Part shown: in pieces, positions 44,055 through 52,893 of the stretch
How positions within the stretch are numbered: position 1 is the stretch's first letter
Layout: the number at the start of each line of letters is the position of its first letter
Translations under genes and position numbers: made by a program
The notes under the pieces: model-generated
The model's database searches: none
Seen by the model: the letters and a program-made list of their open reading frames with translations, nothing else
What the model was told of the DNA's origin: nothing
Source of the DNA: Olsenella sp. An290
GTDB lineage: Bacteria; Actinomycetota; Coriobacteriia; Coriobacteriales; Atopobiaceae
Direction of reading: 5' to 3'
DNA: 64,000 nucleotides
Assembly (NCBI RefSeq): GCF_002159535.1
Contig: NZ_NFIU01000008.1
Location: 26,816 to 90,815 of the forward strand

Positions 44055-45368
44055 GTGGCCCGCGCCACCGAGGCGCGTCGCGTCGCGCTCTCCCTCCTCT
44101 CCGAGCGTCGGCGCCGGTCCGCGCGCGCCCGCGACCTGCTGCGCGCCTCCGAGGCGCTCTCCGGCCTTTCGGAGCGCGACCGCGCGCTGGCAACGCGCCT
44201 CGTCATGGGGGCGACCGCCGCGCAGGGCGAGCTCGACCGCGTCATCGGGGCGCACCTGCGTCGGGGCGCCAAGCTCGAGCCCCGCGTGCGCGACGCCCTT
44301 CGCCTGGCGGCCTTCGAGCTGCTCTACCTCTCCACGCCCGTGGCAACCTGCGTGAGCCAGGGCGTCGAGCTCGTGCGCGGCGTCGCCCCGCGCGCGGCGG
44401 GGCTGGCCAACGCCGTGCTGCGCCGGGTCTCCTCCGAGGACGCCCGGGCGCTCGCCGCGTCGAGAGGGCGTGTGGCGGCGGGGGAGTGCGACCCCTCTGA
44501 CCTCGCACGCATTGGAGCCTTGCCCGTGTGGCTCGCCGAGCGCGCATGGGCCTCGCTCGGCCGCGAGCGCGCCTGTGCGTGGGCCGCCTCCGCCCTCGAG
44601 CCGGCCGGCGCCTACGTCGCCGCCAACCGGACCCGCTGGACCGAGGAGGACGCCGCGCGCCTCCTGTCTGCGGCCGGCTGCGCGCCCGAGCCCGCCGCGC
44701 TGCCGGGGTCCTTCCTGCTCGGCTCGCCGTCCCGGCTCGCTGCGTCAGGGCTCGTCGAGCGCGTGGACGTCCTGCCCTGCGACCTCGCCGCCCAGGAGGT
44801 CGCGCTCGCGTGCGCGCCCGCCCCGGGCTCGCGCGTGCTCGAGGTGGGGCAGGGGCGCGGCACCAAGACCGTGCTTCTGGAGGGCGTGGCCGTTGCCTCG
44901 GGAGGGCCGTGCCAGATCGTCTCGGTCGAGGTGGACGCGGGCAAGTCGGCGCTCGCCGCGCGCCGGATGGAGGCGGCGGGCCTTGCGGACCACGTGCGGT
45001 GCCTGGTTGCGGACGGCCAGGGGCTGGGCGACGAGCTCGGCACCTTTGACCTCGTCCTCGTTGACGCGCCGTGCTCCGGGACGGGCACACTCGCGCGGCA
45101 CCCGGAGATCGCCTGGTCCCTGCGCGAGGAGTCGCTGCCCGGCCTGGCCGCGCTCCAGACGTCCATCCTGCGCGCCGCCGCCGGCCGCGTGCGCCCCGGG
45201 GGCCTTCTCGTCTACGCGACCTGCTCGGTGCTCGCCGAGGAGGACGAGCGCGTGGTCGACGCCCTGCTCGCAAGCCCTGCCGGCGCCGGGCTCGAGCTCC
45301 TTGACGCGCGCAGGACCGCGCTGCCCCACGCCGACACCCACTTCGTGGCCAGGCTTCGGCGCCGCTAG
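44055..45368 (+). CDS. rsmB: 16S rRNA m5C methyltransferase RsmB (Sun/Fmu)
   Basis: This 437-residue protein has an N-terminal NusB-like helical domain ('RRVALSLLSERRRRS...RDRALATRLVMG') and a C-terminal SAM-dependent methyltransferase. Motif IV 'VDAPCSGTGTLARHPEI' and motif VI 'YATCSVLAEED' carry the two Cys of RNA m5C enzymes. SAM-binding 'VLEVGQGRGTKT' is a Gly-rich motif I. GTG 44055 abuts the fmt stop. Formation of m5C967 in 16S rRNA is the expected activity. Confidence 0.93.
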   Translation: MARATEARRVALSLLSERRRRSARARDLLRASEALSGLSERDRALATRLVMGATAAQGELDRVIGAHLRRGAKLEPRVRDALRLAAFELLYLSTPVATCVSQGVELVRGVAPRAAGLANAVLRRVSSEDARALAASRGRVAAGECDPSDLARIGALPVWLAERAWASLGRERACAWAASALEPAGAYVAANRTRWTEEDAARLLSAAGCAPEPAALPGSFLLGSPSRLAASGLVERVDVLPCDLAAQEVALACAPAPGSRVLEVGQGRGTKTVLLEGVAVASGGPCQIVSVEVDAGKSALAARRMEAAGLADHVRCLVADGQGLGDELGTFDLVLVDAPCSGTGTLARHPEIAWSLREESLPGLAALQTSILRAAAGRVRPGGLLVYATCSVLAEEDERVVDALLASPAGAGLELLDARRTALPHADTHFVARLRRR

Positions 45369-45400
45369 CCCGCGCGCCCGCCCCGGCCTCTGCCCGCCGG

Positions 45401-46063
45401 CTATCGCCCGAGGCCGTTCCAGCCCTCGATCGCGCGGTCGGCCGCGCGGCAGAGCTCGTCCCAGGGCTGGCGCGGGTCCTCGCAGCGCAGGGCCACCGTC
45501 GCCATGCCCGCGCGCCCCGCCGAGAGCACCCCTGCGAGCAGGTCCTCAAAGACGGCGCAGCCCTCGGGCCGCGCGCCCAGCCGCCGCGCCGCCTCCAGGT
45601 AGATGTCCGGGTGGTCCTTCCCGCGCTCCACCTCGCACCCACAGACCACCGCGTCGAAGAGCTCGGTCACGTCCACGTGGCGCATCGCGCCCAGGACCGT
45701 CGGGTCGTTCGTGGTCGCGAGCGCAAGGGGCACCCCCGCCGCCCTGAGCGCCTCGAGGTACGCCCTCGCCCCGGGGCGCAGCCTCACCTCGCTCTTGTAG
45801 AGGGCCGAGCCCAGCCGGTTCCACTCGTCCACGATGTCCTCCGGGCGCTCGCGCAGGCGGTAGCGCTCGATGCACCAGCGCGCCCCCGCGGCAAAGCCGA
45901 GGGTGGCCAGGGTCTGCGCCGCCTCCGCGTCAAAGGGAAGGCCGCGCGTGGCAAAGAAGATGCGGTCGACCTCGATCCAGAGGTGCCAGGTCTCGGCGAG
46001 CGTGCCGTCAAAGTCGAAGATGCCCGCCGAGAAGGACGGCGGGAGAAGCTCGACCCCCGCCAT
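45401..46063 (-). CDS. HAD-superfamily hydrolase
   Basis: This 220-residue HAD phosphatase has motif I 'IFDFDGTLAET' (residues 15-25), motif II 'LALATTNDPT', a Lys motif in 'ERGKDHPDIYLEAARRLG' and motif IV 'AVFEDLLAGVLSAGRAGM'. The cap is helical, as in beta-phosphoglucomutase/phosphoglycolate phosphatase types. The ATG overlaps the stop of the TPR gene (TGATG), so it is the second gene of that operon. The substrate is unknown. Confidence 0.88.
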   Translation of the reverse strand: MAGVELLPPSFSAGIFDFDGTLAETWHLWIEVDRIFFATRGLPFDAEAAQTLATLGFAAGARWCIERYRLRERPEDIVDEWNRLGSALYKSEVRLRPGARAYLEALRAAGVPLALATTNDPTVLGAMRHVDVTELFDAVVCGCEVERGKDHPDIYLEAARRLGARPEGCAVFEDLLAGVLSAGRAGMATVALRCEDPRQPWDELCRAADRAIEGWNGLGR

Positions 46064-48321
46064 CAGCGGTCCGGCTCGTCTTCGATGGAGCGGAGCACGC
46101 CAAAGTAGACGTCGTCGCGCGAGAGGGCGCAGAGCGCGCGCAGAAGGCCGCGCGCGACGGGGAACACCTCGGCGTCGACGGCCGCCCGCGTGGCCTCGAG
46201 CAGCGCGCCCCCGACCTCCTCGGTGGGCGCGAGCGGCACGCCGGCCGCCTCGAGGACGGCGTCCGCCCGCTCGGCCGAGAGCGCCCCGCCGGCCGTGGCG
46301 CCCACGTGCCCGATGAGCGCCACGACGGCAAGGCCCGCCACGAGCGCCGGGGCCCCGAGGTGGCGCGTCGCCCGCTGGTAGCATGCCTGCGCCGCGAGGA
46401 CGTGGTCGCCCTGCCACTGGAGCTGGGCCATGGCGAGGTAGCCGAGCCCCAGGGACTCGGGGTCATGGGCGAGCGAGAGGAGCCGGCAGAGCTCCCGCTC
46501 GGCCGCGGCGGCGTCCCCCGACGCCTCGAGGCACTGCGCGAGCGCGAGGCTCGCCTGGGCGGAGAGCGGCGCCACCTCGCAGGCGCGCCGCGCGTGGGCG
46601 AGGGCCTCGTCGATCCTTCCCTGCGCGCCCGCCGCCGCGGCCCCGATGAGGTGCGCCTCGAAGTAGGCCGCCGGGGCGAGGCCGCAGGTCACGCCCGGGC
46701 GCGCGAGGAGCCGGTTGAAGAGCGCACGGTCCGCGTACGAGCCAAACGAGCGCCAGATCGTGGCGTCCGCGTCGTCGTAGAGGCCGAGCCCGTCCACGGG
46801 CAGGAGCGCGTCCTCGACCTCGCGCGCGGCGCGGGCGGGGTCGTGCGCCGCGAGCGCCTCGCGCGCGCGGGAGCACGCGAGGTCGAGCTCGGAGGACACG
46901 AAGGCGTCCGTGACGGACTCGGGGTCGTCCGCGAGCGTCCCCTCGATGAGCCCCGTGACGCATCGTCGCGCGGCCCGCTCGACGTCCTCGGCGTCCTCGG
47001 CGCGCGCGGCGGAAAGGATCGCGTGGACGTTCTGCTCGGTGGAGGAGGTGAGGTGGCGCGAGAGCTCCCGGGCCACGCGCCGGCGCCGCGCCGCCTCGTC
47101 GATGCCGAGGTCGCGCACGTGCGCGCAGCCGAGCGCCGCCGCAAGCGAGGGCGGGACGCCCCGGCCGGAGAGCTCCGGCGGGTCGTAGCGGAAGGGCGGG
47201 CAGAAGCGGGCGTCGTCCAGGCGGAAGGTCTGGCGCACGGGCTCCAGCGTGCGGTCGCGCGCGTCCAGCTCCGCGCCCCAGGACGCCATGAGCGCAAACG
47301 GGTCGAGCGCGCCGGCAAGGTCGACGCCCTCGAGCATCCCGCGCTCCACGCGCACGGAGTAGTAGCAGGCGTGCCCGCGGGCGGTGTCCACCACGCCCGC
47401 CACCCAGACCTCGGAGAGCTCGGGCGCCGCGAGCAGGGCGTACCCGGCAAGAAGGACCCCGAGCCGCAGGTTGTACTCGGAGGCCGCCCGCCGGCGCATC
47501 TCCGCCGTGGCGGGGACGACGCCGAGCCCGTCCACGTAGGCGGTCGCCGCCCACGCGCGCGGCGGGACGAGGTCGACCTCGATCGCCGCCCGCCCGTGCC
47601 GCGCGTTCACGCGGAAGCGCGCCGTCAGGCGGTAGGGGAGCCTCAGCGCCTCAATCCCAAAGGCGAGCGCGTAGCGGACGTCCCACTCGCCCGCGACGGG
47701 CGGCTCGAGCCGGGCCGCGAGCTCGGGGGCCTGGGAGGTGACGGAGCGCGCCACGCGCTGCTCGCAGCGGACGAGCTCGGCGCCGGAGGCGGCGTTGGCG
47801 TCCGGCAGGACGCGCGTGGCGAGGAGCGCCGCGTTGAGCGCGGCCTCGATGCGCAGGACGCGGACCTTGGCCAGGTAGGGGAGCTGCGCGTCCTCGACGC
47901 GCAGGTAGAAGAGGTCGGAGGTGCGGGGGCGCACCACATGGAGGCTCGGCAGCTCGACGTCGGGCTCGAGGAGCCCCGCCTCGACGAGGCGCTCCGCCAG
48001 GTGGACCTCGAGCGCGCTCGGCGGCAGGGTGGGCCCCTCCTCGGCGAGCCCCGCCCGCTCGGCCCGAGAGCGCACGTCCACGACGAGCCCGGCGAGCAGC
48101 GCGAGCGGGTCGGGCGAGGCCGCGAGCGACCTCCCGAGCTCGTCCACATCAAGAACGGAGGTGTTGTCGGGTGCGGCCGCGGCCTCTCTCCCCGGCACCC
48201 CTCCGCCCTCGAGGGCGGAGGCGAGGTCGGGGGCGTCGGCGCCGTCCCCCTCGGTGTTCACGAGCGCGGCGAAGAGCCTGCCGAGCCTGCTGCCGCGCCC
48301 CTCGTTGCTTCCGTCTGCCAT
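46063..48321 (-). CDS. Large TPR-type protein of unknown function
   Basis: This 752-residue soluble protein is preceded by GGGAGGTG at ATG 48321. The N-terminal 450 residues match nothing I recognise ('YLAKVRVLRIEAALNAALLATRVLPD', 'RFRVNARHGRAAIEVDLVPPRAWAAT'). Residues 580-680 contain TPR-like helix pairs ('ALAHARRACEVAPLSAQASLALAQCLEASGD', 'GYLAMAQLQWQGDHVLAAQACYQRA'). No signal peptide is seen. It is co-transcribed with a HAD phosphatase. It is probably a lineage-specific scaffold protein. Confidence 0.75.
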   Translation of the reverse strand: MADGSNEGRGSRLGRLFAALVNTEGDGADAPDLASALEGGGVPGREAAAAPDNTSVLDVDELGRSLAASPDPLALLAGLVVDVRSRAERAGLAEEGPTLPPSALEVHLAERLVEAGLLEPDVELPSLHVVRPRTSDLFYLRVEDAQLPYLAKVRVLRIEAALNAALLATRVLPDANAASGAELVRCEQRVARSVTSQAPELAARLEPPVAGEWDVRYALAFGIEALRLPYRLTARFRVNARHGRAAIEVDLVPPRAWAATAYVDGLGVVPATAEMRRRAASEYNLRLGVLLAGYALLAAPELSEVWVAGVVDTARGHACYYSVRVERGMLEGVDLAGALDPFALMASWGAELDARDRTLEPVRQTFRLDDARFCPPFRYDPPELSGRGVPPSLAAALGCAHVRDLGIDEAARRRRVARELSRHLTSSTEQNVHAILSAARAEDAEDVERAARRCVTGLIEGTLADDPESVTDAFVSSELDLACSRAREALAAHDPARAAREVEDALLPVDGLGLYDDADATIWRSFGSYADRALFNRLLARPGVTCGLAPAAYFEAHLIGAAAAGAQGRIDEALAHARRACEVAPLSAQASLALAQCLEASGDAAAAERELCRLLSLAHDPESLGLGYLAMAQLQWQGDHVLAAQACYQRATRHLGAPALVAGLAVVALIGHVGATAGGALSAERADAVLEAAGVPLAPTEEVGGALLEATRAAVDAEVFPVARGLLRALCALSRDDVYFGVLRSIEDEPDR

Positions 48322-48362
48322 GACACCTCCCTCGTTCTTCTCGCCCGGCCCTTCTTGTCCCG

Positions 48363-49619
48363 CTAGCGGGACGCGCGCGGCCTGCGGTCGATGCGGCGGA
48401 TGAAAAGGCCGCTCCTCAGCTTGGGCTCGAACCACGTGGACTTGGGCGGCATGAGGCGCCCGGCGTCGGCGACGTCCATGAGCTCGCCCACGGAGGTGGG
48501 GAAGAGCGAGAAGGACACGCCCTCGGTCCCGGCGCGGCGCTCGAGCTCGCGAGCGCCCGCGGCGCCGCCCACGAAGGAGATGCGCGGGTCCGTCCGCGGG
48601 TCCTCGATGCCGAGGATGGGGCCGAGGACGCGGTCCTGGAGCAGGGAGACGTCGAGCGCGTCGACGGGGTCCGCGGGCGGCTCCCCCGCAAGGGCGAGCT
48701 CGCGCCACGCGCCGAAGGCGTACATGCCAAAGGTCCCGCGCCGAGCGGGCTCGACGGGCCCCTCGGCGCGCGGGCCCACCGAGAGCCCGGCCCCCTCGAT
48801 TCGGGCCACGAGCTCCTCCTCGGAGAGGCCGGCCGTGTCGGCGACCACGCGGTTGTAGGCGAGCACGGTGAGCTGGCTCGCGGGGAAGAGGACGCAGAGC
48901 AGGGAGTCGTAGGGCGCCCCGGCGCCCTCGGCCTCACCCGCCTCGGCGCGCATGCGCTCGCAGACGCGCGCGGCGGAGGCGGCGCGGTGGTGGCCGTCGG
49001 CGATGTAGGCGCGCGGCACGAACGAGAAGAGGGCACGGAAGCTCTCGACGGCGGCGGGGCGCGCCACGCGCCAGACGGTCTGGCGGCAGCCGTCCTCGTC
49101 CGTGAAGTCGTAGAGGGGCTCGGCGGTCATGGCCGCGCCCACGAGGGTCTCCATCACGGGGCTGTCGCGGTAGGCCAGGAAGATCGGGCCGGTCTGGCAG
49201 CCGGTGGCCTCGATGTGGCGGACGCGGTCGTCCTCCTTGTCCCGGCGGGTGAGCTCGTGGCGGCGGATGGTGCCGTCGGCGTAGTCCTTGAGCGCGCACG
49301 CGGCGACGACGCCGGTCTGCTCGCGGCCGTCCTGGGCGAGGCGGTAGAGGTAGTAGCAGGGCGTGTCGTCGCGCAGGAGCGTGCCGTCGGCCACGCGCGC
49401 GGCGAGGAGCTCGCGGGCCTTGGCGTAGACGTCGGCGGCGTAGGGGTCGTGGTCCTGGGGGAAGGCGGTCTCGGGACGGTCGATGGCGAGGAAGGAGCGC
49501 GGGTGCTCCCTCACGTAGGCCGCGGCGGACGCGCGGTCGAAGACGTCGTAGGGCAGGGCGGCGAACTCGGCCGCCGCCTCGGGGCGCGGTCGGTAGCAGG
49601 TGATGGGCTCGGCGTGCAT
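48363..49619 (-). CDS. DUF1015 family protein (putative kinase-related)
   Basis: This 418-residue protein has the DUF1015 features: 'ITCYRPRPEAAAEFAALPYDVF' at the N-terminus, 'HELTRRDKEDDRVRHIEATGCQTGPIFLAYRD' and the signature 'YIADGHHRAASAARVCERM'. The family has been linked to serine-kinase-like enzymes, but the reaction here is unproven. GGAGG lies just before ATG 49619. It lies upstream of and in the same direction as the TPR and HAD genes. Confidence 0.88.
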   Translation of the reverse strand: MHAEPITCYRPRPEAAAEFAALPYDVFDRASAAAYVREHPRSFLAIDRPETAFPQDHDPYAADVYAKARELLAARVADGTLLRDDTPCYYLYRLAQDGREQTGVVAACALKDYADGTIRRHELTRRDKEDDRVRHIEATGCQTGPIFLAYRDSPVMETLVGAAMTAEPLYDFTDEDGCRQTVWRVARPAAVESFRALFSFVPRAYIADGHHRAASAARVCERMRAEAGEAEGAGAPYDSLLCVLFPASQLTVLAYNRVVADTAGLSEEELVARIEGAGLSVGPRAEGPVEPARRGTFGMYAFGAWRELALAGEPPADPVDALDVSLLQDRVLGPILGIEDPRTDPRISFVGGAAGARELERRAGTEGVSFSLFPTSVGELMDVADAGRLMPPKSTWFEPKLRSGLFIRRIDRRPRASR

Positions 49620-49734
49620 GGGACCTCCTCTGGGCGCGTGAGCTATGGGGACATGATACCCCCTGCGCCGCCGCGTGGTCCGCAGGGGGCGGCCCCTTTC
49701 GTGCTACGCTGGGTGGCGACGAAAGGAGGGCGCC

Positions 49735-50406
49735 ATGGCGCTTACGGGGGAGGACGTCACGGGCCGCGAGCTCGTGATCTTTGACTTTGACGGGACGCTT
49801 GCCAACACCGTGCCCGGCATCACGGCGACGGCCCGGCGCGTCCTTGTGCGCCACGGGCTTGCCGAGAAGGACCTCGGGGACCTCACGCGTCTCGTGGGGC
49901 CGCCCTTCCCGCAGGCGTACTCGATGGTGTACGGGTTCTCCCCGGAGGAGGCCGCGCAGATCACCGCCGAGTACCGCGAGATCTACGCCGGGCTCGGCCC
50001 GAGCGGCTGGCCGCTCTTCGATGGCGTGCGGGAGCTCCTCGAGGACCTGCGCGCGGCCGGCCGGAGGCTCGCCGTGGCGTCCTCCAAGCGCCAGTCCCTC
50101 GTCGAGCTCGCGCTCGCGGACAATGGGATCGAGGGGCTCTTTGACGTGCGGCTGGGCAAGGTGTCGGACGCTCAGGCGGACAAGGCGGCCACGATCGCGC
50201 GGGCCCTCGAGCTCACGGGCGTCCCCGCGGCGCGCGCCGTGATGGTGGGGGACCGCCACCATGACGTGGATTCCGCGGCCGAGGTGGGCGTGGCGTGCGT
50301 GGGCGTGACCTTCGGCGGCACGGCGGCCCCCGGGGAGCTCGAGGACGCGGGCGCCTGCGCGGTTGCGCGCACGGTGGCGGAGCTGCGCGCGGCCCTCCTG
50401 GGCTGA
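49735..50406 (+). CDS. HAD phosphatase, phosphoglycolate-phosphatase-like
   Basis: This 223-residue protein has HAD motifs 'LVIFDFDGTLANTVPGI' (motif I), 'LAVASSKRQ' (motif II), K in 'DAQADKAATIARAL', and 'AVMVGDRHHDVDSAAEVGVACVGVTFG' (motif IV). The cap is helical, as in Gph/PpaX. AAAGGAGGG precedes ATG 49735. It is divergent from the DUF1015 gene. The substrate is unknown. Confidence 0.9.
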   Translation: MALTGEDVTGRELVIFDFDGTLANTVPGITATARRVLVRHGLAEKDLGDLTRLVGPPFPQAYSMVYGFSPEEAAQITAEYREIYAGLGPSGWPLFDGVRELLEDLRAAGRRLAVASSKRQSLVELALADNGIEGLFDVRLGKVSDAQADKAATIARALELTGVPAARAVMVGDRHHDVDSAAEVGVACVGVTFGGTAAPGELEDAGACAVARTVAELRAALLG

Positions 50407-50553
50407 CCCGGCGCCCGTGCAAAGGGGACAGTCACCTTTGCACGCCGGCGCTCGGCCGCGGCGACTCGCCGAATTCTTGTCCGGCGCAACGGGTACAAGA
50501 GAGACCATACAGGTGAGGCGCACCGGGCGCCCGGCCAAGAGATGGGAGCAGAC

Positions 50554-50901
50554 ATGGCAGACTTTGACGTGACCGAGGGCATCCGCAAGCTCTTCCTGGC
50601 CAGCGTTGGCGCGGTGGCCATGGGTGCTGAGAAGTCCCAGGAGGTCGTCGCGGACCTCGTCAAGAAGGGGGAGCTCACCGTCGAGCAGGGCAAGACCCTG
50701 AACCAGGAGCTGACCCGCAAGGCCAAGGAGGTCATCGACGGCACGGCGGACAGCGCCCTGCGCGCCCGCCTCGAGTCCATGACGCCCGAGGAGCGCGCCG
50801 CCTACGCGGCCAAGGTGGCCGAGATCTCCGCGGACATTGACGCCAAGACGGTCGTGGTGGACGTCGAGGACGCCTCCGAGCCGGCCGACGACGCCGAGTA
50901 G
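50554..50901 (+). CDS. Phasin-like small helical protein
   Basis: This 115-residue protein resembles phasin/PhaF-like proteins: 'GIRKLFLASVGAVAMGAEKSQEVVADLVKKGELTVEQGKTL' followed by 'NQELTRKAKEV' and an acidic tail. No polyhydroxyalkanoate synthase is visible. Twelve bases separate it from the ABC1 kinase gene, a pairing also seen elsewhere, so a membrane- or kinase-associated role is more likely than granule coating. ATG 50554 is preferred to 50542. Confidence 0.75.
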   Translation: MADFDVTEGIRKLFLASVGAVAMGAEKSQEVVADLVKKGELTVEQGKTLNQELTRKAKEVIDGTADSALRARLESMTPEERAAYAAKVAEISADIDAKTVVVDVEDASEPADDAE

Positions 50902-50913
50902 CGCGGAGCGCGC

Positions 50914-52758
50914 GTGTCGGAGGAGCTGGGCAGAGACCGGGACCGCGCCCATGGCGCGGCCCCGGACGTTTGGGACGCCGAGGACTCCCGGCCGGGCGGG
51001 GCACCCCCTCGCCCGGAGGGCGTGCCCCGGCGGAAGGGGGCGCCGCGCAGCGCCGACGAGATTCTCGACGCCTGGTACGCCCGGGTGAAGTCAGAGACGC
51101 GCGAGTCCTCCCAGACGATAGGCCTCTTTGGCGGGCGGTCCGACGGCATGGACGCCTACGGGCTCTCCACCGCCTCGCGCCTGGCGCGCATCCGGGAGAT
51201 GCTCCAGATCGTTCGCCGCTACGACATCTTCCACGGCCTCACGCCCCAGAGCCTGCGCCGGATGCTCGAGGAGCTGGGGCCCACCTTCGTGAAGGCCGGC
51301 CAGATCCTCTCCATGCGCTCGGAGATCTTGCCCGAGAGCTTCACGCGCGAGCTCGGGAAGCTCCGCACGAGCGTGGAGCCCATGGACCGCGACACCGTGC
51401 TCTCCGCCCTGCGCGCCGAGTACGACCGACCCATCGAGGACATCTTCGACGCGATCGACGACCGCCCGCTCGGCTCTGCCTCCGTCGCGCAGGTGCACAA
51501 GGCGCGGCTCGTCACGGGCGAGCTCGTGGCGGTGAAGATTCAGCGGCCGCACGTGCAGGAGATCATGGCGCAGGACATCTCCATCATCCGCTCGCTCGCG
51601 CGCTATGCGAGCCGGTTCATGGGGGACGAGCAGTTCATCGACCTGCAGTCGGTGGTGGACGAGCTCTGGCAGTCCTTCCGCGAGGAGACGGACTTTCTCG
51701 TGGAGGCAAGGAGCCTCGAGGAGTTCCGCCGCAACAACGCCGCCTGCGCCTTCGTCTCCTGTCCCAAGCCCTACCCCGCGCTCTGCACGCGGCACGTGGT
51801 GGTGATGGACTACGTCGAGGGCATCCCCATCAACGACACGGCCCGCCTTGCGGCCGAGGGATACGACCTCGCCGAGATCGGCACCAAGCTCGCGGACAAC
51901 TACACGAGCCAGATGCTCGACGACGGCTTCTTTCACGCGGACCCGCACCCGGGCAACCTCGTGATCAACGGCGGGAAGATCGTCTACCTCGACCTCGGCA
52001 TCATGGGACGGCTCTCGAGCCACGACCGTAACGCCGTGCGCGACATGGTGCTCGCCGTGGCGCGCTGCGACTCTCCTGCGCTGGCCGACGGCCTCCTGCG
52101 CTTCTCGGTCTCCGACACCGCGGGGGTCGACCTGGCCCACCTGCTCGCCGACCTCGACGCCATCGTCGCCGACTACGGCATGGCGGACCTCTCGGACCTC
52201 GACATCGGCGGGTTCATGAACGCGATCATCTCCATGGCGCAGAAGAACGGCGTGGAGCTGCCGGGCTCGGTGACCATGCTCGCGCGCTCGCTCGTGACGC
52301 TGGAGGGCGTGGTGCACGGCCTTCTGCCCGAGGCCTCCATCGTGGACATCATCCAGAGCCACGTGCGGGCGCACACCTCGGTCGGGGACGTGAGCGAGCG
52401 CGAGCTCAAGCGCCTCGCGCGCGAGACGCTCGCCGCGACCCACGGCCTTCTGGGCGCGGCGGGGGAGGCGAGCCTCGCGATGCGCATGCTCACGCGCGGC
52501 CAGCTTCGCGTGAACCTTGACCTGGCGGGCACGGCCGACCCGCTCGAGGACGTGGCGCGCATCGCCAACCGCCTCACCATGAGCGTCATCGTGGCGGGCC
52601 TGTTCATTGGCTCGTCGGTGGTCTACTACGCACGCATTCAGCCCGTCATCTTTGGCATCCCCGTCATCGGGTTCGTTGGCTATCTCATGGCGTTTGTCCT
52701 GGGCGTGTGGGTGGCGCACGACGTCATCCGCGAGAACCGGCGGCGCCGCAGGCGGTAG
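50914..52758 (+). CDS. ABC1/UbiB-family atypical kinase
   Basis: This 614-residue membrane-linked kinase-like protein has the family motifs in order: 'LGPTFVKAGQILSMRSEILP' (KxGQ), 'LGSASVAQVHKARL', 'VAVKIQRP' (catalytic Lys), 'FFHADPHPGNLVI' and 'YLDLGIMGRL'. Two membrane helices close the protein ('MSVIVAGLFIGSSVVYYA', 'GFVGYLMAFVLGVWVAHDV'). A Pro/Arg-rich extension of about 50 residues precedes the conserved part and the GTG start is uncertain. No quinone genes are nearby, so its role may be lipid-related. Confidence 0.92.
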   Translation: MSEELGRDRDRAHGAAPDVWDAEDSRPGGAPPRPEGVPRRKGAPRSADEILDAWYARVKSETRESSQTIGLFGGRSDGMDAYGLSTASRLARIREMLQIVRRYDIFHGLTPQSLRRMLEELGPTFVKAGQILSMRSEILPESFTRELGKLRTSVEPMDRDTVLSALRAEYDRPIEDIFDAIDDRPLGSASVAQVHKARLVTGELVAVKIQRPHVQEIMAQDISIIRSLARYASRFMGDEQFIDLQSVVDELWQSFREETDFLVEARSLEEFRRNNAACAFVSCPKPYPALCTRHVVVMDYVEGIPINDTARLAAEGYDLAEIGTKLADNYTSQMLDDGFFHADPHPGNLVINGGKIVYLDLGIMGRLSSHDRNAVRDMVLAVARCDSPALADGLLRFSVSDTAGVDLAHLLADLDAIVADYGMADLSDLDIGGFMNAIISMAQKNGVELPGSVTMLARSLVTLEGVVHGLLPEASIVDIIQSHVRAHTSVGDVSERELKRLARETLAATHGLLGAAGEASLAMRMLTRGQLRVNLDLAGTADPLEDVARIANRLTMSVIVAGLFIGSSVVYYARIQPVIFGIPVIGFVGYLMAFVLGVWVAHDVIRENRRRRRR

Positions 52759-52893
52759 CGGGGTCCGTGGGCTGTCATCGCATTGCCTGGTGTGGCAAAG
52801 GACCATGAGGAGTATCGTAGCTGGGAATGGAGCGCGGCTCCTTGCTGGGGAGTCTGGTCCGCTCGGTCTTGAGCCTTTACGTCGGGAGGTTGC

